Assembly (NCBI RefSeq): GCF_009913235.1
Contig: NZ_CP047897.1
Span: 2,003,501-2,067,500, forward strand
DNA length: 64,000 nt
Direction of reading: 5' to 3'
Source: Nibribacter ruber
GTDB lineage: Bacteria > Bacteroidota > Bacteroidia > Cytophagales > Hymenobacteraceae
In this document: positions 52,831 to 60,857 of the stretch, one piece after another
Layout of the letters: each line of letters opens with the position of its first letter
Numbering within the stretch: the first letter of the stretch is position 1
Translations under genes and position numbers: made by a program
The notes under the pieces: generated by a model
What the model was told of the DNA's origin: nothing
Databases searched by the model: none
The model's input: only the letters and a program-made list of their open reading frames with translations

Positions 52831-55800
52831 TTACTTCTTAGGCAGTTCTTGCAAGAGAACCTCCACGGCTTTCTCTAGCTGCTGGTCGCGGCCTTGGGCG
52901 GCGAGGGCAGGCTCATTAGCCACCATATAGTCTGGCTCCAATTGGGTGTTCTCCAAGAACTTACCTCCTTTTAAGGTGCGATATCCTACTTGTGGTATCC
53001 CGAAGACCATGGTTGGGTCAATCAAGGTTTCCCACCAGACAAACGTACCGGTACCGGCTACGGGCATGCCCACGGTCTTACCCAAGCCCAGTTCTTTGTA
53101 GAGCATCGGGAAGATGTGCGCGTCTGAGTAGTTGCTCTCGTTCATGACCACCACCGATGGCTTCGTCCATTTGTTGCGGGGCTCATCTGAGAGGTGCTGG
53201 TTTCTAGGGATAAACTCGGCATAGCGCTTGGTGTTCAGGAAGCTGATGAGGTCATCATGCAGGTTTCCACCACCGTTGGAACGGGTGTCTACAATGAGCG
53301 CTTCTTTGGTGGCGTTCTTGCCCAAGGCGTCTTCATACACCGTGCGGTAGCTGGCGTCGTTCATGCCTCTAATGTGCACGTAGCCCAAACGGCCACCTGA
53401 CAAGCGGTCTACTTCTTTCCGGCGGTTTTCAACCCAACGCTGGTACAGGAGTTCGCTCAGTTCACCAGAATTGATAGGCTTCACGGTTTCTTCCCAGCGC
53501 TTTTTGGTTTTCTCATCATACAGAGACACCAATGTGTACTTACCAGATTTGCGGTTGAGGATTTGGTCCAGGTCGGTGTTTTCCTCGATGGCCTGTCCGT
53601 CAATCATCTCAATGATGATACCCGGCTTCACTTTGGAGCTGGCGCGGTCAAATGGGCTCAGGTTGATGACTTCCTTCACCTTCAAGCCTCGGCCAGTGTA
53701 CTGCTCATCATAGAATAAACCAAGCGACGCGGTGGCATCTGGATTGGTGGCGCGGTGGCTGTAACGACCGCCGGTGTGCGAGGCGTTCAGTTCGCCCAGC
53801 AACTCGCTCAACACATCTGCGAAGTCATAATTATTGGCGATGTGTGGCAGGAACTGACGGTAATTCTCAGTATTGGCTTTCCAGTCTACGCCGTGCAAAT
53901 CTGTGACATAGAACTTCTGCTCCAGCTCCCGTATCACGTGGTCATACATGTAGGCACGCTCCGCAGAGGCGTTCAGGTTCATCTCGCCATTCACTTTAAG
54001 CGTTTCCTGCTTGCCGTTCTCGGTGTCCAGTTTCAGGATTTTACCTTCGGTGAGCACGAACAGGTTTTTGCCGTCTTTGCTCATGACCATGTCACCGCCG
54101 CGGGCTCCTAGTTTGGCCAGCAGTTTGGTGTCATTGTCACGCAGGTTGGTTACCCACAGGTCATAGCCTTTCTCGAAGCGGGTCAAATAGAATAATCTGT
54201 CTCCTTTAGAGGAAACCACCGCGTCTGCGATGTCTGAAGAAGTGCCGGTCAGGCGGGCTTTGCGGTAAGCCAAGTTGTCTAGCTCAATGCCCATGCCCGC
54301 TGGAGCCATGGTTTTAGGTGCTTCCCCTTTCTTGCCTTTGCCCTTAGGCTCGGCTTTCTCGGCTTGGCTTCTGGCTTCGGTCTCGCGCTTCTCCAGGTCT
54401 TCCAGCAGGTTGTAGTCATCCTTGCTCAGCTTGAAGCGGTCGAAGGCGTCTTGCGTAGTGAACAAGGCGTAGATGTCTCCGGTCCCCGAGTTGTTGCCGT
54501 TGCCTCGCAGGCCTTCGCGGTTAGAGTAGTAGATAATCATTTTACCACCCATCATCCACTGCGGACCGTTCTCATAGAAACCGCTTTGGGTCAGGTTTCT
54601 AATAGCACCGTTGCCTGTGGCCGACACCAAACCTACTTCACTAATCCACTGCTTGGGTTGGTTGTATTGCACCAAAAACCACTTGCCGTCCGGAGACCAC
54701 TCATAGTATTGGTCACCGTCTGAGTAAGAGTAGTTATTGGCGGTAGTCATGATGTCTCGCACCTGTTTGGTGGCTTTGTTGACCACGCGCAATTTCACGC
54801 GGTCTTCCAGAAACGCCACCTCTTTGCCGTCCGGCGAATAGGCGGGTTGGAATTCCTCCACCTTAGGATTGGCAATCACTACGTCTTCCTTTAGAATGGT
54901 TGACGCGTAGAAATAAGGCTCATTGGCGCGCACCAGGCTGGTTTCATAGACGTTCCAGCTTCCGTTGCGCTCGCCGGCGTACAGAATCTTGCGGCCGTCT
55001 GGCGAGAAACTCACGCTCCGCTCCTGCTCTGGCGTGTTGGTGATGCGCTTGGTGATACCGCCTTCCACCGAGGACACGAACACCTCCCCGCGGTTTACAA
55101 ACACCACCTCTTTGCCGTTGGGCGAAACCTCCATTTCAGTCATGCCACCTGAAATTGGCAACACGGTTTCTTGGTTGGCCCGAATGTCTGAGTACAGCTG
55201 AATGGCTACCTTCTGAGGTTGCGCGCCCGGCTTCTGGGTATAGATTTCGCCGTTGTAGGTGAAGGACAGCACGCCATCTTTAGAACCGCTCAAGTGCCGT
55301 AACGGGTGTTTGGTGAAGTTGGTTACCGCCGTACTCTGCTTCGGGTTTTGCAGGCTCATTTTGCGCACGTTGAACGTGCCATTGGGCTGTTCGCTCAGGT
55401 AATACACGTCCTGACCGTTGGCTGAAACCATGGGCTGACGGTCTTCGCCGGTATTATCCGTGAGTTTGGTGTGCTGTTTGGTTTTGGCGTTGTAGGCCCA
55501 TATATCACGGGTAATGGAAGAAACATGGTGCTTACGCAACGCATTCTCCGGCCCTTTGCGGTCCTGGTACACAATCACATCACCAGCGGCGTTGTAACGA
55601 GCGGCCTCGGCGGGCGTGGTCAAGACCATGCTGTTTTTGCCACCGCTTACCGGCACGCTGTACAACTCCGGGAATGCCCCCGACGGGAACATGGAGTTGC
55701 TGGCCGCATCTAGTCTGGCCGCGGTAAACAATACATTCTTCCCATCCGCAGAAAAGTCTGAAGGCAAATCTCCGGAGGAGTTAAACGTCAAGCGCTTGGA

Positions 55801-56106
55801 CTCACCGCCCTGCGATGGCATCACAAACACGTCAAAGTTGCCGTGTCGGTCAGAGGCGTAGGCCAGTTGCTTACCGTCCGGAGACCAAACGGGCATGTAT
55901 TCGTAGCCTTCGTGCATGGTCAACGGGGTGGCATTACCTCCGGCGGAGGCTACTCTGTAAAGGTCGCCTTTGTAACTGAAGACAATGGTTTGGCCGTCTG
56001 GCGAAATGGCCGGCGTGGTCATCCAGAGCGGGGTTTGGGTTTGCGCACTCGCCCCCAGACTGCTTGCACAGCAGATGGCCAGAGCGGCTAAAAACCTCTT
56101 TTTCAT
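52831..56106 (-). CDS. Tricorn-like S41 family peptidase
   Basis: A 1,091-residue exported protease. Signal peptide to about residue 22 (SLGASAQ). Residues about 25-600 are WD40-like/PD40 propeller repeats (ISPDGQTIVFSYKGDLYRV, WSPDGKQLAYASDRHGNFDV, FSPDGRKILYAGERNGSWNV). A Lys/Glu-rich linker lies near 590-615. Then come a second propeller segment, a helical core domain, a PDZ domain (about 830-900) and the S41 catalytic domain (GRLGYVHIRGM, VDTRSNGGGN, active-site Ser at about 994 in MNESNYSDAHIFP). This is the order of archaeal tricorn protease, probably degrading peptides in the periplasm. Monocistronic. Confidence 0.93.
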   Translation of the reverse strand: MKKRFLAALAICCASSLGASAQTQTPLWMTTPAISPDGQTIVFSYKGDLYRVASAGGNATPLTMHEGYEYMPVWSPDGKQLAYASDRHGNFDVFVMPSQGGESKRLTFNSSGDLPSDFSADGKNVLFTAARLDAASNSMFPSGAFPELYSVPVSGGKNSMVLTTPAEAARYNAAGDVIVYQDRKGPENALRKHHVSSITRDIWAYNAKTKQHTKLTDNTGEDRQPMVSANGQDVYYLSEQPNGTFNVRKMSLQNPKQSTAVTNFTKHPLRHLSGSKDGVLSFTYNGEIYTQKPGAQPQKVAIQLYSDIRANQETVLPISGGMTEMEVSPNGKEVVFVNRGEVFVSSVEGGITKRITNTPEQERSVSFSPDGRKILYAGERNGSWNVYETSLVRANEPYFYASTILKEDVVIANPKVEEFQPAYSPDGKEVAFLEDRVKLRVVNKATKQVRDIMTTANNYSYSDGDQYYEWSPDGKWFLVQYNQPKQWISEVGLVSATGNGAIRNLTQSGFYENGPQWMMGGKMIIYYSNREGLRGNGNNSGTGDIYALFTTQDAFDRFKLSKDDYNLLEDLEKRETEARSQAEKAEPKGKGKKGEAPKTMAPAGMGIELDNLAYRKARLTGTSSDIADAVVSSKGDRLFYLTRFEKGYDLWVTNLRDNDTKLLAKLGARGGDMVMSKDGKNLFVLTEGKILKLDTENGKQETLKVNGEMNLNASAERAYMYDHVIRELEQKFYVTDLHGVDWKANTENYRQFLPHIANNYDFADVLSELLGELNASHTGGRYSHRATNPDATASLGLFYDEQYTGRGLKVKEVINLSPFDRASSKVKPGIIIEMIDGQAIEENTDLDQILNRKSGKYTLVSLYDEKTKKRWEETVKPINSGELSELLYQRWVENRRKEVDRLSGGRLGYVHIRGMNDASYRTVYEDALGKNATKEALIVDTRSNGGGNLHDDLISFLNTKRYAEFIPRNQHLSDEPRNKWTKPSVVVMNESNYSDAHIFPMLYKELGLGKTVGMPVAGTGTFVWWETLIDPTMVFGIPQVGYRTLKGGKFLENTQLEPDYMVANEPALAAQGRDQQLEKAVEVLLQELPKK

Positions 56107-56194
56107 ATAGGAATTGGAATTTGTTAGATTGGTACTAGAAAGCTACGCAATAAACGCCTTCTATTCAACTGGTTTGAATGAGCATTTATAAAAT

Positions 56195-56232
56195 CGTTTT
56201 TAGGCTGTTTTGGAGAAATTAGGCAAAAAACG
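56195..56232. repeat. PAL38 palindromic element, copy 22
   Basis: Upstream of the S41 gene; AGGCTG/TAGGCA arms, decayed centre. Confidence 0.75.
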
Positions 56233-56294
56233 AAGGACAACAATGCCTTCTTCCTGAGGAAGAAGGCTAGGATGAGGGGAATGACATTTGTGTG

Positions 56295-56394
56295 GTAGAG
56301 ACAATGGCACTGCCTTGTCTCCCACGCATTGTTGATTAAATCTGCTTGTGTAAACACCCCTCTTCGCTCCCCTCAAGGGGAGAATCTGCGTTTA
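56295..56394 (+). repeat. Compound dispersed repeat, about 100 bp
   Basis: GTAGAGACAATGGCACTGCC, TTGTCTCCCACGCATTGTTG, then TGTAAACACCCCTCTTCGCT and CCCCTCAAGGGGAGAATCTG. It joins the module of 703-741 to the module of 1121-1160 in one unit. Confidence 0.8.
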
Positions 56395-56502
56395 CTTAGG
56401 CGACTACCTAGATCCTTCCAGAATGACAAAAAGTAAAAGAGAGAATAGGTGGAAGGAATCAGTTTATTGAATCAATGTGAAATCAGCTAAAATACAAATC
56501 CT

Positions 56503-56540
56503 CGTTTTTGGCCTGTTTTCATGAAAACAGGCCAAAAACG
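56503..56540. repeat. PAL38 palindromic element, copy 23 (perfect, extended)
   Basis: GGCCTG/CAGGCC subtype. Copy-specific AAATCCT/AGGATTT flanks make 56496-56547 a 52-bp perfect palindrome, the longest in the window; it is the only hairpin after tdk. Followed by GACTCGCGACT low-complexity sequence (56553-56584). Confidence 0.92.
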
Positions 56541-56588
56541 AGGATTTCAAAATGACTCGCGACTCAGAACTCGCGACTCGAGACTAAA

Positions 56589-57182
56589 TCAAAGTTTTCC
56601 CTTCAAGCCTTCTTGGAAGCAATGACGACAGCGGGCCTCGTAAGAGTCAGTCTCACCTAACAACACTTTCTCCTGGGAGGCGGCATTTCTAAAAGAGTAA
56701 GAGGCGATGTCGCCGCACTGTACGCAAATGGCGTGTACTTTGGTCACGTACTCGGCTACGCCCATTAAGGCCGGCATAGGGCCGAAGGGCTTGCCCAGAT
56801 AGTCCATGTCCAGACCGGCTACAATCACGCGTACGCCGTTGTTGGCCAGCTGTACGCAGACATCGGTTATGGCATCGTCAAAGAACTGGGCCTCGTCTAC
56901 GCCTAGCACGTCACAGCCACTGCCCAGCAACAGCATGTCGTTGGCGAACTGCACGGGCGTGGAGCGGATGGAGGTGGCGTTATGCGAGACCACGTCCTCT
57001 ACATGATAACGCGTATCAATAGCGGGCTTGAAAATCTCCACGCGCTGTTTGGCAATCTTGGCGCGGTTTAGTCTGCGTATGAGCTCCTCGGTCTTGCCCG
57101 AAAACATGGACCCGCAAATCACTTCTATCCAACCACGCTTCTGGGTCTGTTGGCGGTTTCCCACCCGAGGCTCTATGAACAT
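56589..57182 (-). CDS. tdk: Thymidine kinase
   Basis: A 197-residue type II thymidine kinase that phosphorylates thymidine in the salvage pathway. The P-loop is [12 protein letters not shown] (about residues 23-34), the Mg-binding strand DEAQFFDD, then [18 protein letters not shown] and the zinc-binding pairs CVQCG and CRHC. The lasso region and length match the family. The start [12 protein letters not shown] is the usual Bacteroidota form. It has no close operon partner. Confidence 0.96.
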   Translation of the reverse strand: MFIEPRVGNRQQTQKRGWIEVICGSMFSGKTEELIRRLNRAKIAKQRVEIFKPAIDTRYHVEDVVSHNATSIRSTPVQFANDMLLLGSGCDVLGVDEAQFFDDAITDVCVQLANNGVRVIVAGLDMDYLGKPFGPMPALMGVAEYVTKVHAICVQCGDIASYSFRNAASQEKVLLGETDSYEARCRHCFQEGLKGKL

Positions 57183-57189
57183 ACTACTT

Positions 57190-57362
57190 TAATGAGAGAT
57201 TGAGTGAATGAGTGAGTGAGAGAATGAGATTTCTACCTCTGCTCTAAACGAAGGTACTAGCGCTAGCCCCTTCCCTAATGCACAATTTTTCCACACAGTT
57301 ATCCATTTCGCTAGCACTCTGGATATTGAGAGATTGAATGACTGAATGAGTGAGAGAATTAA
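57190..57362. repeat. Imperfect GAGT/GAAT simple repeats upstream of tdk
   Basis: Two tracts (57190-57228 and 57329-57362) made of GAGT, GAAT and GAGA words on the plus strand. They have inverted polarity relative to the ACTC tract at 57553-57604. The remainder up to 57552 holds nothing recognised. Confidence 0.7.
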
Positions 57363-57552
57363 TTGAATGGGGATTAGCAATAACTTAAATGGTAGCCGTC
57401 ATTACAGCTTGCCCACAAGGTCCTTTCAGGATGACAATAGAGAAGACAAGTTTATTGGTTGTGCAGTAGCAGGAAATGATGACACTTTTAAAGCATTACC
57501 ATCTTCACATTTCCACATTTTCAAATCTTCAAATTTAAAAAGCCATTCTCAC

Positions 57553-57604
57553 ACTCACTCACTCACTCACTCACTCACTCACTCACTCACTCACTCACTC
57601 ACTC
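57553..57604. repeat. ACTC tetranucleotide microsatellite, 13 units
   Basis: Thirteen uninterrupted ACTC units ending 2 bases before the ferredoxin stop codon (minus strand), so the tract is just outside that coding region, in its 3' untranslated part. Confidence 0.95.
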
Positions 57605-57606
57605 AA

Positions 57607-57927
57607 TCATTCACTATAAGAAAGGTGCGGCAATTTGGTCTGCTCAGGAACCCGGCAGGTAACAGGACCGGTGATGTGGGTTTGGCAGGTGAGCCGGGCA
57701 TTGGGTTTGAGGCGGCCGTTCTCCCTGAATCGCACCTCTGGGGCAGTGAGCGGGGCCAGGTTTTCTTCGCCGGCTTTGATGATCATGCGGCAAGAGGTGC
57801 AGCGGCCTCTTCCGCCGCAGGCGTGCATCCAGTCTACGCCGGCGGCTTGCAGGGCGGCCAGAACCGTCTGCCCCGGGGCCACGTTTAGCGTTTTATCTGC
57901 CAGATTCTGCACGGTTAATTCGCCCAT
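57607..57927 (-). CDS. 2Fe-2S ferredoxin (plant/adrenodoxin-type fold)
   Basis: A 106-residue electron carrier. CGGRGRCTSC supplies three cluster Cys and LTCQTH the fourth, the standard C-x5-C-x2-C-xn-C pattern; the opening VQNLADKTLNVAPGQTVLAALQAAGV is the beta-grasp fold. The partner enzyme is unknown. It is divergent from the following gene by 43 bases. The stop codon touches the ACTC microsatellite, which replaces the usual terminator. Confidence 0.92.
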   Translation of the reverse strand: MGELTVQNLADKTLNVAPGQTVLAALQAAGVDWMHACGGRGRCTSCRMIIKAGEENLAPLTAPEVRFRENGRLKPNARLTCQTHITGPVTCRVPEQTKLPHLSYSE

Positions 57928-57970
57928 TTTTCCCTATCTTCGCTATCTTTACCCCTGTATGCTTCCGCCA

Positions 57971-59116
57971 ATGAAAGACAAATATAATCAAATCCGCCTA
58001 GCGCAATACAGCCAGCAATTGGCCCAGCGCCTCAGTGAGGAACATTTTGCCACTCATGAGGCCGTTACTGCCCAGCAGTTGATTTCGTTTACGCCTGTCA
58101 AACAGGTGAACCTGTACATGATACGCGAACTGCTCACGCTCTGGAACCACGAGATGGCCAACCTGCGCAGCCCGTACTTTGACTTTGAGCACCCAGAGGT
58201 GAAAGATGCCCTAGTGCAGTTCATGAACGTGCTCTCCCGCAAAATCTCCATCAAGCGCGAGCACTTTGAGCCGCTGTTGGTGAACGCCATTGAAGACACT
58301 ATCAGGATTCCGTTAGAGCCTGTAGCGGTTTTTGAGGAGAAATTTCTTCGTCTGGAAGACTTAACCGTAACCAAACTACAGGACAGCCTCAAGTACCAGG
58401 ACATAGACAAAGAGCTCTACAGAAGCTTTATTGGCACGCTTTCTGGCATTGACATGGAGCGTTCTACCATCATGTCTCAGCTGGACCGTTTCCTGGCAGA
58501 GCACGAAGAAGAGCGCGTGTCTTTGAAGGAGGTACTGGATAAGTTTTACACTCTTCAGCCAATAGAAGTAGAGGAACTGTTGATTTCTGAGCCAACCCCT
58601 TCTGCTGAACCAGTGGTGATGGAAGAAGAAACTCCAATGCCCGTTGCTGAAAGACAAGCCATCCCAACGCCAGAGCCTCTGGTGCCCGTTGCTCCTATTG
58701 TACAAGAAGAGCCGCAGGCACCCGCCGTGGCCGCCCCGTTCTTCAGGCCGGTGTTGCAGGCAGAGCCTAAGCTGATGAACGACCGTTTCCAGTCTGAGCA
58801 GAAGCCCAGCCTCAACGACCGCTTAAAGCAAACCACGGCCTCTACCAGTTCACTTTCTGACCGCAACCAAGAGCAGAAAATAGGTTCGTTGCGCGAAGCA
58901 ATTTCCATTAACCAGCGCTTCTCGTTCATCAATGAGCTCTTTGACGGTGACAACATGGCCTACCATGCCGCCATCAAACAGTTAGACGAGCAACCCTCTG
59001 CCGAAGAAGGCCGACGCGTTCTTATAGAAGAGATAGGCAGTCTCTACAACTGGTCCAAGAAAGAAGAACACGTACAGAAACTGACCAGACTGATTGAGCG
59101 CAAATTCGCCGTTTAA
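57971..59116 (+). CDS. Conserved hypothetical protein with charged N-terminal and C-terminal helical domains
   Basis: A 381-residue soluble protein with no signal. The N-terminal 190 residues are helical and charged (IRLAQYSQQLAQRLSEEHF, LYMIRELLTLWNHEMANLR). Residues about 195-310 form a Glu/Pro-rich disordered linker. The last 75 residues (SLREAISINQRFSFINELFDG, AAIKQLDEQPSAEEGRRVL, YNWSKKEEHVQKLTRLIERK) form a compact helical module that I recall from other Bacteroidota hypothetical proteins. Function unknown. A TATCTTTA box at 57944-57951 resembles a -7 element and puts the start at 57971; an ATG at 57959 is an alternative. Confidence 0.8.
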   Translation: MKDKYNQIRLAQYSQQLAQRLSEEHFATHEAVTAQQLISFTPVKQVNLYMIRELLTLWNHEMANLRSPYFDFEHPEVKDALVQFMNVLSRKISIKREHFEPLLVNAIEDTIRIPLEPVAVFEEKFLRLEDLTVTKLQDSLKYQDIDKELYRSFIGTLSGIDMERSTIMSQLDRFLAEHEEERVSLKEVLDKFYTLQPIEVEELLISEPTPSAEPVVMEEETPMPVAERQAIPTPEPLVPVAPIVQEEPQAPAVAAPFFRPVLQAEPKLMNDRFQSEQKPSLNDRLKQTTASTSSLSDRNQEQKIGSLREAISINQRFSFINELFDGDNMAYHAAIKQLDEQPSAEEGRRVLIEEIGSLYNWSKKEEHVQKLTRLIERKFAV

Positions 59117-59156
59117 CAAGTATCAGTGAACAGTAAAAAGTTAACAGTCAGACTTC

Positions 59157-59194
59157 CGTTTTTAAGCTGTTTTCTGGAAAATAAGCTAAAAACG
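59157..59194. repeat. PAL38 palindromic element, copy 24
   Basis: AAGCTG/TAAGCT arms; its right end overlaps the left arm of the adjacent terminator. Confidence 0.8.
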
Positions 59195-59223
59195 CCCGGT
59201 TCTCTAGCAGAGCCGGGCGTTTT
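59189..59223. terminator. Bidirectional terminator between the 57971 gene and the 59244 gene
   Basis: AAAACGCCCGG pairs with CCGGGCGTTTT with extra internal pairing; T-run on the plus strand and, through the complement, on the minus strand. Confidence 0.88.
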
Positions 59224-59243
59224 GCTTTATAGGTTAGAGAAGC

Positions 59244-59450
59244 TTATTTCTGCTGGGCTGATATGTCTTCTAGGTTTACTTTTCTCAGCAACCGCCCAAT
59301 CACCACCGTGGGGAAAGGCGAACTAAGAAACTGCACCAGCATGCTTCCGTTCTTGCCTCTAATGCATTTGCCATTCTCTTGGCGCACCGCCTCACAAAGC
59401 GCTCCCTTCAGCGCCGGGTCTGTGTGCTTGTCTCCTAGATAGCGATACAT
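59244..59450 (-). CDS. Small conserved hypothetical protein
   Basis: 68 residues: MYRYLGDKHTDPALKGAL opens it, CEAVRQENGKCIRGKNGSML follows, with a C-terminal VVIGRLLRKVNLEDIS. The two Cys 11 residues apart and the basic patch KCIRGKNG look conserved rather than random. I recall similar short proteins in Bacteroidota, but no function is known to me. A terminator on its 3' side supports a real gene. AACAGT-rich low-complexity sequence lies on both sides (59126-59149 and 59452-59482). Confidence 0.65.
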   Translation of the reverse strand: MYRYLGDKHTDPALKGALCEAVRQENGKCIRGKNGSMLVQFLSSPFPTVVIGRLLRKVNLEDISAQQK

Positions 59451-59509
59451 GATGACAGTAAACAGTTAACAGTAAGTAATAAACAGCGCTATGCTAAAAG
59501 CAGAAATTC

Positions 59510-59547
59510 CGTTTTTGGTCTGTTTTACAGAAAACAGACCAAAAACG
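59510..59547. repeat. PAL38 palindromic element, copy 25 (GGTCTG subtype)
   Basis: GGTCTG/CAGACC arms paired, only the centre differs, plus TTC/GAA flanking pairs. It is the only hairpin at the 3' end of the mre operon. Confidence 0.9.
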
Positions 59548-59577
59548 GAAGCCAAAAGTCTTGCTACTTGATACAAA

Positions 59578-60855
59578 TTAACCTCGACCTAAATCTAGTT
59601 TGCGGTGAGCGTCAATGGCCAGTAAGATGAACAGCAAGATGGTGAAGGACCAGAGCCCAGAACCTCCGTAGCTGAAGAATGGCAAGGGAATGCCCACCAC
59701 CGGCGCCAGACCAATGGTCATGCCTATATTCACCAGAAAGTGGAAGAAGATGATGGAGGCCACGCAATAGCCGTAGGTTCTACCAAAGACGGAGCGCTGT
59801 CGTTCGGCTATGAAAATGATACGCGTGAGCAAGCCCAGGAACAAGGCTACTACTACAAAACTACCTATCCAGCCGTGCTCTTCGCCAATGGTACAAAAAA
59901 TAAAGTCAGTGGACTGCTCCGGCACGAAGTCAAACTTAGTCTGCGTCCCTTCCAAGAACCCCTTCCCGAAGAACCCTCCTGAGCCGATGGCAATCTTAGA
60001 CTGTGTCACGTTCCAGCCCACGCCCAAGGGGTCAATCTCTGGGTCTACCAGTACCTTGATGCGGTTCTGCTGGTGCTCCTGCAACACGTTCTCCACAAAG
60101 TAGTGCACGCTGAACACCATGGCCACCACCGCTACCCAAATGCCCACATATGTGCGTATGTGCCGTCTTAATCTATGGAAGTTAAACCACAGATACGCCG
60201 CCATGAGCACCGTTAAGACGCCCACCAACCACCACTGCGGAATCAAGAGCGTTAGCACGAACACAAACACCGCCACCGCGCCAATGATCAGAATCAACGG
60301 CGACATGCCTTCTCTGAAGAACGCCAGCGTAAAAGCGGCAAACACCAGGGCAGAACCCGTCTCGTTCTGAAGGATGATAATGACCGGTGGCAGAAGCGCC
60401 AACCCCGCCAGTTTGGCTTGATCCCTCCAGTTTTGCTGGCGCAGGTTAATGCCGCTCATGAATTTAGATACCGCCAGGGCCGTGGCAAACTTGGCAAACT
60501 CGGCGGGCTGTAGCCGCACAGACTCCGTGATGACCAGCCAGGACCTGGAACCTTTGATCTCTGAGGCAAACGCCAAGGTGCCCAACAGGAGAAGAATGAG
60601 AAACCAGTAGATCACGTACGCCAGGGAATCATAGGCTTTGTAGTCAATGGCAAACAGCATGACAATAATCACCACAGACGTCCCAATCCAAGCCAACTGT
60701 TTTCCTGAGTTCAGAGAAAAGTCAAAGATGTTGGTCACATTCTCAGGGTTGTACACGGCCGCGTAAATGTTCATCCAACCCAAAAGCACCATCAAGGCAT
60801 ATAAGCCAATGGTGATCCAGTCTACGTTGCGGGTGAGGTTATAGGAAGTACGCAT
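59578..60855 (-). CDS. rodA: Rod shape-determining protein RodA (SEDS glycosyltransferase)
   Basis: A 425-residue polytopic membrane protein that polymerises lipid II for lateral wall growth together with PBP2. About ten hydrophobic segments, with the SEDS signatures KGSRSWLVITESVRLQPAEF, ALVFAAFTLAF and, near the end, GLAPVVGIPLPFFSYGGSG. The pair WNVTQSKIAIGSGGFFGKGF also fits. It starts 2 bases after the mrdA stop, so it is translationally coupled, and is the last gene of the operon. Confidence 0.95.
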   Translation of the reverse strand: MRTSYNLTRNVDWITIGLYALMVLLGWMNIYAAVYNPENVTNIFDFSLNSGKQLAWIGTSVVIIVMLFAIDYKAYDSLAYVIYWFLILLLLGTLAFASEIKGSRSWLVITESVRLQPAEFAKFATALAVSKFMSGINLRQQNWRDQAKLAGLALLPPVIIILQNETGSALVFAAFTLAFFREGMSPLILIIGAVAVFVFVLTLLIPQWWLVGVLTVLMAAYLWFNFHRLRRHIRTYVGIWVAVVAMVFSVHYFVENVLQEHQQNRIKVLVDPEIDPLGVGWNVTQSKIAIGSGGFFGKGFLEGTQTKFDFVPEQSTDFIFCTIGEEHGWIGSFVVVALFLGLLTRIIFIAERQRSVFGRTYGYCVASIIFFHFLVNIGMTIGLAPVVGIPLPFFSYGGSGLWSFTILLFILLAIDAHRKLDLGRG

Positions 60856-60857
60856 GC

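Noticed and set aside
57635-57970. Extension of the 57971 gene upstream to 57635
   Set aside because: It would overlap the ferredoxin gene on the other strand over almost its whole length; a -7-like box lies at 57944.
635-59547. Explaining all 38-bp palindromes simply as intrinsic terminators
   Set aside because: Most carry the T-run in the 5' arm and A-run in the 3' arm, several follow a separate strong terminator, and some lie upstream of genes. Terminator function is plausible only for the extended perfect copies.
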